Counted from the stretch's first letter, positions 1 through 7,894 are shown. The stretch is 14,762 bases of DNA from CAYXGE01 sp964464435 (GCA_964464435.1 CAYXGE010000046.1:1-14762), one strand, 5' to 3'. A program made the numbers and translations. Notes: generated by a model not told the origin, from the sequence alone.

Positions 1-728
1 GCGCGGTACATAGTTTCACGCAGGGCACGGTTATCTGCGTATTGCAAAACTGGCATGTAAGAAGGAAAGTGCAGGGTGAATAAATAGCCATCTTTGCCCT
101 CAGATTGTGCCGCTTCTTTAGCCGCTTCTATGGCATCTGCTGGCAAGCCGGCTAAATCAGCCACATCATTTACCAAGTGTTTAAAGTCATTGGTGTTGTC
201 TAGAATATTTTCTTCAAACTTTGCGCCAAGCTTTGATTGTTCTTCACTAATTTGTTTAAAGCGTGCTTTTTGCTCAGGCGGTAATTCGGCACCGCCTAAT
301 TTAAAATTGCGTACTTCATTATTGATAATGGTTTGTTGCGCAGGGGTGAGGCTACTAAACGCAGCGCTGGTTTGTATGGCCTTATATTTGGCATATAGAC
401 GTTCATCTTGCGAAACATCACTACCAAAATCAGTGAGTTTGGCTAAGTTTTCGTTATACGCTTCACGCAGTTCTGGCGTATTGACTACCGCATTCATATG
501 CCCAACTTGGCTCCAAGCGCGGCTTAATTTTTCACTATCATCTTCTAGCTTAAGCGCAAAATTTTGCCATGTAGGGGCTTCAGTCGCCGTTGCTAAGGTT
601 TCAATAAGGGCGCGACCTTGCGCAATAAGGTAATCAATGGCTGGGCTAACATGCTCTGGCTTTACCTCATTAAATTTTGGTAAGCCTGCAAAATAGAGTA
701 GGGGGTTGTTGCTTAAATCTTGAGGCAC
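1..728 (-). CDS. prlC: Oligopeptidase A (M3 family zinc metallopeptidase), N-terminal part, cut by window edge
   Basis: Cytoplasmic M3-family oligopeptidase that degrades short peptides, including cleaved signal peptides in enterobacteria. About 242 residues are visible from a GTG start. The N-terminus (NPLLYFAGLPKFNEVKPEHV) and the segment ending in YADNRALRETMYR match the family pattern closely. The catalytic HExxH zinc motif lies further on, beyond the left edge, so activity cannot be judged here. The GTG is fixed by an in-frame TAA at 738-740 just upstream and by an AAGGA Shine-Dalgarno at 735-739 with a 6-nt spacer; no ATG occurs nearby. It starts 16 bp after the DUF4870 gene and is probably the last visible member of the long minus-strand operon. 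Partial because of the window, not because of damage: the frame is open throughout. Confidence 0.93.
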   Translation of the reverse strand, partial: MPQDLSNNPLLYFAGLPKFNEVKPEHVSPAIDYLIAQGRALIETLATATEAPTWQNFALKLEDDSEKLSRAWSQVGHMNAVVNTPELREAYNENLAKLTDFGSDVSQDERLYAKYKAIQTSAAFSSLTPAQQTIINNEVRNFKLGGAELPPEQKARFKQISEEQSKLGAKFEENILDNTNDFKHLVNDVADLAGLPADAIEAAKEAAQSEGKDGYLFTLHFPSYMPVLQYADNRALRETMYR

Positions 729-744
729 GGTGTTTCCTTAAATA

Positions 745-1083
745 TTAGCTAATAAGACGTAGAGTGAGCGGGTAGCGGTAAGTTTCACCTTTACTGGTGA
801 CAACAGCGGCAATAATACAAAAAATGATGTTGCCTAGCCAAACTAAAGGCACTAAGGCAAAGCCAATCAGCACCCACATGAGCGCTTGAGCGATAAACAT
901 GGCAATGAGTACCGCAATTTGAAAATTGAGCGCTTCTCTAGCTTGGTCTGCAATATAGGCGCTTTCATCTTTTTTGAGCGCCCAAATAATGAGTGAGGGA
1001 ATAAAAAAGAATACCGTGCCGCCTAAATGTGAAATCACAGAAAGATTACGTTCATCCGCACTTGGTTGCTGAATCTCAGCCAT
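745..1083 (-). CDS. DUF4870 family small integral membrane protein
   Basis: 112-residue protein with three probable membrane segments, at about residues 16-36, 52-75 and 78-97. The stretch YIADQAREALNFQ between the first two is the characteristic DUF4870 motif. The family has no established biochemical function; I infer only an inner-membrane location. The ATG follows a good GGAGA ribosome binding site that begins right at the ptsI stop (11 bp between genes), so it is likely translated from the same mRNA as the PTS genes. It lies between ptsI and the oligopeptidase A gene, an unexplained position for a membrane protein. Confidence 0.85.
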   Translation of the reverse strand: MAEIQQPSADERNLSVISHLGGTVFFFIPSLIIWALKKDESAYIADQAREALNFQIAVLIAMFIAQALMWVLIGFALVPLVWLGNIIFCIIAAVVTSKGETYRYPLTLRLIS

Positions 1084-1094
1084 GATGTTCTCCT

Positions 1095-2822
1095 TTAAGA
1101 GAGGTTAAGTTTTTGCAGCAGGGGTTCAATTTTGTCCATATCGTGCGAGGCTAAAATTTTGCGCGCACTAGGGGTCACAATGGATAAATCACTTTGCAAT
1201 ACTTGTTTTTTGGCAGAGAGGATATGCGCTGGGTGCATGGAGAAAATGCGTAAACCAAGGCCTAGCAGTAGGCGTGTGAGTTTAATATCACCAGCCATTT
1301 CACCGCAGATTGATACAGGCTTTTTGCATTTTGCCCCTGCACGAATGGTGTTTTCTACCAATTGCAAAATGGCAGGGTGTAGCGGATTATAAAGATGTGA
1401 AACGGCGTCATCAGTTCTATCAATTGCTAGTGAGTATTGAATTAAATCGTTAGTGCCTATCGATAAAAAGTCGAGCTGTTTGGCAAACTGCTCTGCACAA
1501 ATAGCCGCAGCAGGAATTTCAATCATACCGCCAACTTGAATCTTTTCATCAAAGGCAATGGCATCTTTACGCAAGCTGGCTTTTGCACGTTCTATCATCA
1601 GTTTGGTTTGGCGCAATTCATTTAAGTTTGAAAGCATGGGTATTAATATTTTGATATTGCCAAACTGTGAGGCGCGCAAAATCGCGCGTAATTGGGTGTG
1701 AAAGACTTGTGGCTCTGCTAAACATAAGCGAATGGCACGTAAGCCCAGTGCTGGGTTTGCGCATTCACTCACGCTGTCTGGGTTCATTTGTTTATCTGCG
1801 CCTAAATCCAGCGTACGAATAGTGACAGGCAAGCCTTGCATGGCTTCTGCCACTTTACGGTAGGCTTCAAATTGTTCTTCTTCAGCTGGCATTTCACGGC
1901 GGTTCATAAATAAGAACTCAGTGCGATAAAGGCCTATGCCAGTTGCTCCTGCTGCTTTAACTTTAGCGACGTCTTCTGGTACTTCAATATTGGCAAATAA
2001 CTCAATCGGCGTACCATCGAGCGTTTCTGCTTTGGTGAGCTTAATGCGTTTGAGTTTTTCTTGCTCAATGTCCCATTGTTCTTGGCGTAATCTGTATTCA
2101 GCGAGCGTGTCTTTATCTGGGGTGACTATCACCACGCCCTGCGTGCCATCAACAATCATGAGCTCGCCATCATGTATCAGATGTCTGGCGCGTTGTAAGG
2201 CAACAATAGAGGGGATATTTAAGCTGCGCGCTAAAATGGCGGTGTGCGAGGTGGCACCACCAACATCTGTAATAAACGCGGCAAATTGGTGGTCTTTAAA
2301 TTGAATGGCATCGGCTGGTGATAAATCATGTGCCACTAAAATAATATCGGTTTCTTGCTCTTTTAAATTGACCTCGCTGGGGTGGCCGAGTAGCACTTTG
2401 ATAATCCGCTCCACCACTTGCACTACATCATGCTTACGCTCACGCAAGTAGTCGTCTTCAATGGCATCAAACTGCGCGACTAAATCATCCATTTGTTGTT
2501 TAAGCGCCCACTCTGCATTGCAGCGTTCTTTTTCAATAATGGCAATGGGCGCCCTTGCAATTGAGCTATCCGCCAGCATGGCTAAGTGTGTGGTTACAAA
2601 AGAGGCAAGCTCAGTGGGTGAGCTTTTAGGCAGTTGCTCACGCAGCAGTTCTAAATCATGCTTTACCGTATTAATAGCATCATTAAATCGTTCTACTTCA
2701 TGCGGAATGAGCGCTTTAGGAACTTGATAATGGGCAACTTCTAGTAAGGCGTGTGAGACAAGAAGAGCGTGACCGATGGCTATGCCACCTGATACGGCAA
2801 CACCATGAATGGTAAAGCTCAA
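1095..2822 (-). CDS. ptsI: PTS Enzyme I (phosphoenolpyruvate-protein phosphotransferase)
   Basis: Cytoplasmic Enzyme I: it autophosphorylates from PEP and passes the phosphate to HPr. At 575 residues it has the normal full length. The phosphorylated histidine is H193 in GGATSHTAILAR. The PEP-binding barrel shows R300 (GLYRTEFLFMNR), R336, E435, the GTNDLIQYSLAIDR segment (N458, D459, R469) and the catalytic C506 in CGEMAGD, so all key residues are present. The start is TTG at 2820-2822, directly after the TAA stop of ptsH and in the same frame; nothing further upstream is possible and no ATG occurs until residue 82. A GAGGG Shine-Dalgarno 7 nt upstream supports it. No sugar permease is encoded nearby, which suggests a regulatory phosphorelay. 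Confidence 0.97.
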   Translation of the reverse strand: MSFTIHGVAVSGGIAIGHALLVSHALLEVAHYQVPKALIPHEVERFNDAINTVKHDLELLREQLPKSSPTELASFVTTHLAMLADSSIARAPIAIIEKERCNAEWALKQQMDDLVAQFDAIEDDYLRERKHDVVQVVERIIKVLLGHPSEVNLKEQETDIILVAHDLSPADAIQFKDHQFAAFITDVGGATSHTAILARSLNIPSIVALQRARHLIHDGELMIVDGTQGVVIVTPDKDTLAEYRLRQEQWDIEQEKLKRIKLTKAETLDGTPIELFANIEVPEDVAKVKAAGATGIGLYRTEFLFMNRREMPAEEEQFEAYRKVAEAMQGLPVTIRTLDLGADKQMNPDSVSECANPALGLRAIRLCLAEPQVFHTQLRAILRASQFGNIKILIPMLSNLNELRQTKLMIERAKASLRKDAIAFDEKIQVGGMIEIPAAAICAEQFAKQLDFLSIGTNDLIQYSLAIDRTDDAVSHLYNPLHPAILQLVENTIRAGAKCKKPVSICGEMAGDIKLTRLLLGLGLRIFSMHPAHILSAKKQVLQSDLSIVTPSARKILASHDMDKIEPLLQKLNLS

Positions 2823-3092
2823 TTATTCGCCCTCACCAAAGCGATTATTAATTAAAGTGACCAAGGCTTCTATGGCGGGCGCTTCATCATTACCATTCGC
2901 TTCTAAGGTAATTTTGCTCCCTTTACCTGCGGCCAACATCATGACGCCCATAATACTTTTAGCATTCACGCGCCTACCATTACGTTCAATCCAAATTTCA
3001 CTGGCAAATTGACTGGCAGTTTGTGTGAGTTTTGTTGAGGCACGGGCATGTAAGCCTAATTTATTAATAATTTCTATTTCTTGTTTTATCAT
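2823..3092 (-). CDS. ptsH: PTS phosphocarrier protein HPr
   Basis: 89-residue HPr that carries phosphate from Enzyme I to EIIA. The active histidine is H15 in LGLHARAS. The regulatory serine S46 lies in NAKSIMGVMMLAAG, the target of HPr kinase/phosphorylase, whose gene is in the same operon. Both phosphorylation sites are therefore intact, consistent with the HprK-controlled regulatory PTS known from Gram-positives and many proteobacteria. Its ATG overlaps the TGA of the EIIA gene by 4 bp (ATGA) and its TAA is immediately followed by the TTG of ptsI, so translation is probably coupled on both sides. Confidence 0.97.
   Translation of the reverse strand: MIKQEIEIINKLGLHARASTKLTQTASQFASEIWIERNGRRVNAKSIMGVMMLAAGKGSKITLEANGNDEAPAIEALVTLINNRFGEGE
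2830..2834 (-). promoter_or_regulatory. Shine-Dalgarno that fixes the TTG start of ptsI
   Basis: GAGGG on the minus strand, inside the last codons of ptsH and 7 nt upstream of the TTG at 2822. Together with the in-frame TAA directly before the TTG it makes this the only reasonable start for Enzyme I. Confidence 0.7.
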
Positions 3093-3493
3093 AATGTTTT
3101 TAATGTTTCCGAATCAAATTGCACAACACCTTCTCGGCCACCACTAATGGCTTTTTCTGCTAGTTTCTGAATATCCCCATTGCGATAAGTGAGCGCACGC
3201 ACCAGCATAGGCAGGTTAATGCCAGCAATGCCAATGACATTTTTTGTTTCTGTAAGTTTTGCCACAATATTACATGGGGTGGCACCATACATATCTGAAA
3301 GCACTAACACCCCATTACCTTGGTTGAGTTCAGCAATAATGGCTTTGGCTTCATTTAATTTGGCCGTGGGTTCATCACAGTGCTCAATCGGCAAATGCTT
3401 TAATAACTTTGGTGGTTCACCCATGACGTGCGTGGCGCACTCAATCAGGCTTTTGCCCAGGCTGCCATGGGCAATAATTAAAATACCTATCAT
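3089..3493 (-). CDS. PTS mannose-family EIIA component (single-domain)
   Basis: 134-residue single-domain protein of the PTS EIIA-Man/fructose family. The N-terminus MIGILIIAHGSLG carries the predicted phosphorylated histidine H9, and SDMYGATPCN at about 66-75 is the second conserved loop with D67. In sugar-transporting systems it would be fused to or paired with EIIB/EIIC/EIID, but none is present, so it probably acts as a regulatory end-acceptor for HPr phosphate. I chose ATG at 3493 because the family begins with this strand and because it overlaps the rapZ TGA by 4 bp. A frame extending to 3601 is open, but its extra residues lie within rapZ and resemble nothing. The 3' end overlaps ptsH by 4 bp. 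Confidence 0.93.
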   Translation of the reverse strand: MIGILIIAHGSLGKSLIECATHVMGEPPKLLKHLPIEHCDEPTAKLNEAKAIIAELNQGNGVLVLSDMYGATPCNIVAKLTETKNVIGIAGINLPMLVRALTYRNGDIQKLAEKAISGGREGVVQFDSETLKTL

Positions 3494-4332
3494 AAAATAT
3501 CCAATTCTCGATGCCTGATTAACACTTTTTGCTGATGATTTGAAAAAGTTTTGGCAAGGCTTTCTACTATATAAACCGAACGGTGCTGACCCCCAGTACA
3601 ACCCACTGCCACGGTTAAATAATTGCGATTATCTCGTACAAATTCTGGTAACCAACGGTCTATAAACGTTTGTATATCTTGAATCATGATGCTGACTTTT
3701 TCATGGCTTTTTAAGAACTCAGCAACAGCTGAATCTTTGCCAGTTAATGGCCTAAGTATTGGGTCGTAATGCGGATTGGGTAGACAACGTACATCAAACA
3801 CAAAATCCGCATCTAAAGGCAAGCCATGTTTAAAGCCAAAAGAGGTAAATAGTAGCGTAAGGCCAGCGTGGTCTTGTGCAAAAAAGTCACGCACCCATGC
3901 ACGCAAATGATTAGCACTTAATTGGCTGGTATCAATATGATGCCCTAAATCTGAGAGTTGGCTTAATAACTGACGCTCTTTATCAATGGCTTCTGACAGC
4001 GTCATATTGCCATCACTCAAGGGGTGTTTGCGTCGTGTTTCGCTAAACCGCTTGACCAAGGTTTCTTGGTTGGAATCGAGAAACAAAATCTGCAAATCGA
4101 TACCTTGTGATTGCAGTAATGCAATATTGGCAGGCAATGTTTCAAGCGCAGTGCTTCGGGTATCCATACTAATGGCGACGCGTGATTGGCCTGCATTGGC
4201 TAAATCTTGCGCAATTTGTGGCAGTAAGGTTGCGGGTAAATTATCAACGCAATAATAGCTGTTATCCTCAAGTACCTTGAGTACCACACTTTTGCCTGAG
4301 CCTGAAAGGCCTGTCACAATAATGAGTTTCAT
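3490..4332 (-). CDS. rapZ: RapZ (RNase adapter / nucleotide-binding protein, YhbJ family)
   Basis: 280-residue P-loop protein. In E. coli RapZ binds the small RNA GlmZ and recruits RNase E, which controls glucosamine-6-phosphate synthase; the target in this organism is unknown. The Walker A motif GLSGSGKS is at residues 8-15, the RRKHPLSDG segment at about 100-108, and the conserved C-terminal VGCTGGQHRS at about 243-252. The ATG at 4330-4332 is preferred over the TTG immediately before it; either would give essentially the same protein. No strong Shine-Dalgarno is visible, and only 6 bp separate it from the hprK stop, so coupling is likely. The protein ends in RHRELDIL without a strongly basic tail. 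Confidence 0.95.
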   Translation of the reverse strand: MKLIIVTGLSGSGKSVVLKVLEDNSYYCVDNLPATLLPQIAQDLANAGQSRVAISMDTRSTALETLPANIALLQSQGIDLQILFLDSNQETLVKRFSETRRKHPLSDGNMTLSEAIDKERQLLSQLSDLGHHIDTSQLSANHLRAWVRDFFAQDHAGLTLLFTSFGFKHGLPLDADFVFDVRCLPNPHYDPILRPLTGKDSAVAEFLKSHEKVSIMIQDIQTFIDRWLPEFVRDNRNYLTVAVGCTGGQHRSVYIVESLAKTFSNHQQKVLIRHRELDIL

Positions 4333-4338
4333 CAATGC

Positions 4339-5286
4339 TTAGCTTTGCATGTTTTTCTTCATTTCACGGTTTTGCCGTTGCATGAACTGTTTAGTGCCGT
4401 TAATGCCGCGCATTTGTAGCATATGATTGCGTAAAGCGACTTCAACTAGCACTGCTAGGTTGCGGCCTGCCGCAACGGGAATCTGCATTTTAGGAATTTT
4501 AACGTCTAAGATGACTTCATGTAGACTTTGAATTTTGAGTCTATCAAGCAGCAATGGTGCCATTTTATCGGCCATTTCAAGCTCAATAATTAAATCTAAA
4601 GGTTTGGTTGGTTTAACCGCATTGTCACCAAAAAGCTCACGTATATTTAAAATGCCTAAACCACGCACTTCAAGAAAATCGAGCAACAAGGCAGGGCATC
4701 GGCCCTCAAGTTTAGATGGGGTGACTTTATAAAAATCGACAATATCATCTGCCACCAAACGGTGACCACGCGAAATCAGCTCTAGCGCTAATTCACTTTT
4801 ACCAATGGCAGGGTCACCTTTGATCAATACCCCAAACCCTTGTACTTCCATAAATACACCATGAAAGCTTATAGACTCAGCGACGGCTTGAGACAGGTAA
4901 TGACTCAAAATCCCCATCAGTTCTGGGCTGACCATTGGTGAGGTAAATAGTGGGGTAGATTTTAGATTGGCATGGTCTAGTAATACGGATGGAACATTTT
5001 CACCGTTAGCTACAATAATAGCGGCTAAATCCGTTGAAAAAAGATTGTTAATAGCCTGAACAAGCTCAATATTTTTGAGGCCATGTAGATAATCCATTTC
5101 AGCACAGCCAAGCACTTGCACGCGGTTGGGATGTACAAAATTTAAATGCCCAATGAGTGCAAGCGAAGGCTTGCTTACCGTGTCGCTGCTAAGCACATTA
5201 TTACCACCGTCAAGCCCACCAACCCAGTTAAGCTTAAGGTTACGGCGAGTGTCTTGAAATAACTGGCTAACGCTAATAGCAGCCAT
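4339..5286 (-). CDS. hprK: HPr kinase/phosphorylase
   Basis: Bifunctional enzyme that phosphorylates HPr on Ser46 and removes that phosphate. At 315 residues it has the usual length, with an N-terminal domain (about 1-130) and a C-terminal catalytic domain. Visible catalytic features are H142 in FHGVFMEV, a P-loop GDPAIGKS at 157-164, the acidic pair D180-D181 in VADDIVDF, the family signature LEVRGLGILNI with E206, and the C-terminal PVAAGRNLAVLVEVA segment. The P-loop has Pro-Ala where many homologues have Ser-Gly, but still fits GxxxxGKS. Its substrate HPr, with an intact S46, is encoded three genes downstream. It follows hpf by 8 bp, where ptsN sits in many other proteobacteria. Confidence 0.96.
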   Translation of the reverse strand: MAAISVSQLFQDTRRNLKLNWVGGLDGGNNVLSSDTVSKPSLALIGHLNFVHPNRVQVLGCAEMDYLHGLKNIELVQAINNLFSTDLAAIIVANGENVPSVLLDHANLKSTPLFTSPMVSPELMGILSHYLSQAVAESISFHGVFMEVQGFGVLIKGDPAIGKSELALELISRGHRLVADDIVDFYKVTPSKLEGRCPALLLDFLEVRGLGILNIRELFGDNAVKPTKPLDLIIELEMADKMAPLLLDRLKIQSLHEVILDVKIPKMQIPVAAGRNLAVLVEVALRNHMLQMRGINGTKQFMQRQNREMKKNMQS

Positions 5287-5294
5287 GCTTGAGA

Positions 5295-5627
5295 TTACTC
5301 GTCAGCAACCATTTGGTGTTTAACTGCACCATTTGATTTATGATGATCGCCATGTTTTTCTTTGTATTTCAGCACTTGACGGTCAAGTTTGTCGGCCAAC
5401 ATGTCAATTGCGCTATACATATTTTCATCTGCACATTCTGCATGCAAATCATTGCCTGGTACATGCAAGGTAGCTTCAACCTTTTGCACTAGTTTTTCAA
5501 CACGCAATGTCACTTTAATGTCAATGACGTGATCAAAATGGTTTTTCATGCGTGCGAGCTTACTTTCAATGTAGTCACGCAGGGCTGGCGTAACCTCTAA
5601 ATGGTGTCCTGTAAGTTGCAAATTCAT
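5295..5627 (-). CDS. hpf: Ribosome hibernation promoting factor, short form (HPF/RaiA, sigma-54 modulation protein family)
   Basis: 110-residue protein of the HPF/YfiA family, which binds the 30S decoding region and favours inactive ribosome dimers in stationary phase. The start MNLQLTGHHLEVTPALRDYIESKL is typical. It lacks the C-terminal domain of long HPF, so it is the short type, with a His- and Lys-containing tail from about residue 90. The ATG at 5627 is chosen because an AAGGAG Shine-Dalgarno sits at 5635-5640 with a 7-nt spacer; an open frame reaching to 5666 has no family similarity in its extra residues. It lies 46 bp downstream of rpoN, the widest gap in the operon. Confidence 0.95.
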   Translation of the reverse strand: MNLQLTGHHLEVTPALRDYIESKLARMKNHFDHVIDIKVTLRVEKLVQKVEATLHVPGNDLHAECADENMYSAIDMLADKLDRQVLKYKEKHGDHHKSNGAVKHQMVADE

Positions 5628-5634
5628 GATATGT

Positions 5635-5640
5635 CTCCTT
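5635..5640 (-). promoter_or_regulatory. Shine-Dalgarno that fixes the hpf start
   Basis: AAGGAG on the minus strand, 7 nt before the ATG at 5627. It is one of the best ribosome binding sites in the operon and rules out the longer open frame beginning at 5666. Confidence 0.75.
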
Positions 5641-5673
5641 TTAGTGGTTAACGAACAAAAAATCAATCAACAT

Positions 5674-7122
5674 TTATAACGATTTACGCTGACTAGCTGG
5701 GGCGATTTGTAACGACTCCCGATATTTTGCGATAGTACGCCTAGCGACTACTATGCCTTGCTTTCCTAAAATGTCTGTAATTTGATTATCAGAAAGTGGT
5801 TTCTTTGGGTTTTCTTCAGCCACCATTTGCTTAATTAGTGCGCGAATAGCCGTTGCCGAACACTCACCACCAGACTCTGTTGCGACATGACTGCCGAAAA
5901 AGTATTTTAGCTCGTAAACACCGCGTGGTGTCAGCATAAATTTTCGCGTTGTAACGCGAGAAATGGTAGATTCATGCAGTTCCAACTCATCTGCAATTTC
6001 ACGCAATACGAGTGGGCGCATGGCAATCTCGCCGTGTTCAAAGAAGTTACGTTGTCTATCTACAATCGCTTGTGAAACCCGCAGTATGGTAGTAAAGCGT
6101 TGCTGAATATTTTTAATCATCCATTTCGCTTCTTGCATTTGGCTCATTAAATACTGGCCAGAGCTTTCTCGATTGCGCTTTAATATATTGGCATAGACCT
6201 GATTAATTCTTAACTTAGGCATAATTTCTTCATTCAAACTAGCCAGCCAAATGCCTTTTACTTTTTTGACAATCACTTCATGTTGAATGTAATGGTCAGA
6301 AGTGATTTTTGAAAAATCACTACCAGGACGTGGATTCAACTGTTTAATTAGTATTTGTGCAGCTTTGAGTGCTTCTTCATTGCAAGAAAGTATTTTTTTA
6401 AGTTTGTTAAAGTCGCGGGCAGCTAATAAAGGTAAATGATTCATCGCCAACGCAATAGCAACGCCCAGATGAGGCGTTTCTTCTGGCATGGCACGCAGTT
6501 GTAAACATAAGCAATCAGCTAGGCTGGTTGCACCCACACCTGCTGGGTCAAGATGTTGAATGTGTTTGAGCGCAGTTTGAAGTTCTAGTATATCCACCTC
6601 TTCATCAGCTTCTAACATTTCTGCCAATTCTTCTAGTGGTTGCTCGATGTAACCATCTTCGTTAATCGCATCAATTAAAAAGCGCGTGAGGGTTAAATCA
6701 CGCTCAGATAGCGGCAATAGGCTGATTTGCTCAAGCAGATACTCGCGTAAGGTAATACTGGCAGACTCTTGAAATGAGTAATCGTTGTCATCATCACTGC
6801 CTGCGTTTTCATCCCAGCGGTTACTACCTGAAAAATCCAGTAAGTCATCAGCAAAGTTTTCTTGAACTGGGGCTTCTTCAGTTTTGCTAGTTTCAGTTTC
6901 TACACTTGAAGTTGAAGCACTATCAATTGGGCTTGAATAGCTTTCAACTTCTGAGCCATCGGCATGGTTTTCTACTTTTTCAAGTAATGGGTTAGCTTCT
7001 AAAATGGCTTCAATTTCTTGATTCAACTCTTGCGAAGAGAGTTGTAATAAGCGAATAGACTGCTGCAATTGCGGGGTAAGCGCAAGGTTTTGAGAGAATC
7101 TGAGTTGTAAGCCTTGTTTCAT
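5674..7122 (-). CDS. rpoN: RNA polymerase sigma-54 factor
   Basis: 482-residue sigma-54, which directs RNA polymerase to -24/-12 promoters and needs AAA+ activators. Region I (residues 1-50) is the Gln/Leu-rich activator-interacting part (QLRFSQNLALTPQLQQSIRL). A strongly acidic, Ser-rich linker follows to about 115, then the core-binding region. The HTH region contains LHESTISRVTTRKFMLTPRG, and the RpoN box ARRTIAKYRE, which reads the -24 element, is at 460-469. All regions are complete. The ATG is 11 bp after the lptB stop with only a weak ribosome binding site, so translation may depend on lptB. The order lptB-rpoN-hpf is conserved across many proteobacteria. Confidence 0.98.
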   Translation of the reverse strand: MKQGLQLRFSQNLALTPQLQQSIRLLQLSSQELNQEIEAILEANPLLEKVENHADGSEVESYSSPIDSASTSSVETETSKTEEAPVQENFADDLLDFSGSNRWDENAGSDDDNDYSFQESASITLREYLLEQISLLPLSERDLTLTRFLIDAINEDGYIEQPLEELAEMLEADEEVDILELQTALKHIQHLDPAGVGATSLADCLCLQLRAMPEETPHLGVAIALAMNHLPLLAARDFNKLKKILSCNEEALKAAQILIKQLNPRPGSDFSKITSDHYIQHEVIVKKVKGIWLASLNEEIMPKLRINQVYANILKRNRESSGQYLMSQMQEAKWMIKNIQQRFTTILRVSQAIVDRQRNFFEHGEIAMRPLVLREIADELELHESTISRVTTRKFMLTPRGVYELKYFFGSHVATESGGECSATAIRALIKQMVAEENPKKPLSDNQITDILGKQGIVVARRTIAKYRESLQIAPASQRKSL

Positions 7123-7133
7123 AATGCGTTGTC

Positions 7134-7880
7134 TTAAAGACGGAAATCCTTACCTAAATACACTTCTTTAACATTTTCATTTTGCACAATTTCATGCGGG
7201 TCGCCAGCGGCAAATATGCGTCCTTCATTAACGATGTAAGCTCTATCACAAATGCCTAAAGTTTCGCGCACGTTATGGTCGGTAATCAGCACGCCAATAT
7301 CACGCTCAGTTAAAAAGCGAATGATTTTTTGAATATCTAGCACGGCAATCGGGTCAATGCCAGCAAATGGTTCATCTAATAAAATAAAACGTGGACTGGT
7401 GGCTAAACAACGCGCAATTTCAACACGTCTGCGCTCACCGCCAGATAAACTCACTGCCATATTGTCACGGATATGCGTAATATGCAGTTCATGCAAAAGT
7501 GCCTCTAATTCTTCTTCATTTTTTTCATCTAGCTGATCACCCGTTAATCCGGTATGGCTGTTTTTTAATTCTAAAATAGCCAAAATATTATCGGCAACTG
7601 TCATTTTTCTAAATATTGACGGCTCTTGCGGCAAATAAGATAAACCAAGCTTGGCGCGTTGGTGAATCGGCATGTGCGTCATATCATGTCCATCAAGTAA
7701 TATGCGGCCACCATCTAGTGGTACCAGCCCCACCATCATATAAAAGCTAGTAGTTTTGCCTGCGCCATTAGGGCCAAGCAAACCAACCACTTCGCCACTT
7801 TGAATATGTAAAGAGACATCATGCACTACGGTACGTGCTTTATATTTCTTGCGCAAATTTTCAACGTTTAGATGGCTCAT
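7134..7880 (-). CDS. lptB: LPS export ABC transporter ATP-binding protein LptB
   Basis: 248-residue ATPase of the LptB2FGC complex that drives lipopolysaccharide extraction from the inner membrane. Walker A GPNGAGKT is at 36-43, the Q-loop Q85 in YLPQEPSIF, the ABC signature LSGGE at 145-149, Walker B FILLDE at 165-170 and the switch histidine H202 in TDHNVRE. The run from about 107 to 121 (NSHTGLTGDQLDEKN) looks like a modest insertion relative to the 241-residue E. coli protein. It lies 14 bp after lptA, which encodes the periplasmic part of the same machine. The membrane partners LptF/LptG are not in the window. Confidence 0.98.
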   Translation of the reverse strand: MSHLNVENLRKKYKARTVVHDVSLHIQSGEVVGLLGPNGAGKTTSFYMMVGLVPLDGGRILLDGHDMTHMPIHQRAKLGLSYLPQEPSIFRKMTVADNILAILELKNSHTGLTGDQLDEKNEEELEALLHELHITHIRDNMAVSLSGGERRRVEIARCLATSPRFILLDEPFAGIDPIAVLDIQKIIRFLTERDIGVLITDHNVRETLGICDRAYIVNEGRIFAAGDPHEIVQNENVKEVYLGKDFRL

Positions 7881-7894
7881 AGTACGATGCTTTT

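Noticed and set aside
94..633. Long open frame on the plus strand
   Set aside because: It lies wholly opposite the oligopeptidase A coding sequence, whose protein matches its family; the plus-strand translation is Ser/Leu/Cys-rich and family-less.
3494..3601. Upstream extension of the EIIA reading frame
   Set aside because: The extra 36 residues lie inside rapZ and resemble no EIIA; the start at 3493 with the ATGA overlap fits the family N-terminus.
5628..5666. Longer N-terminus for hpf
   Set aside because: The added residues match nothing in the family, and a strong AAGGAG site supports the ATG at 5627.
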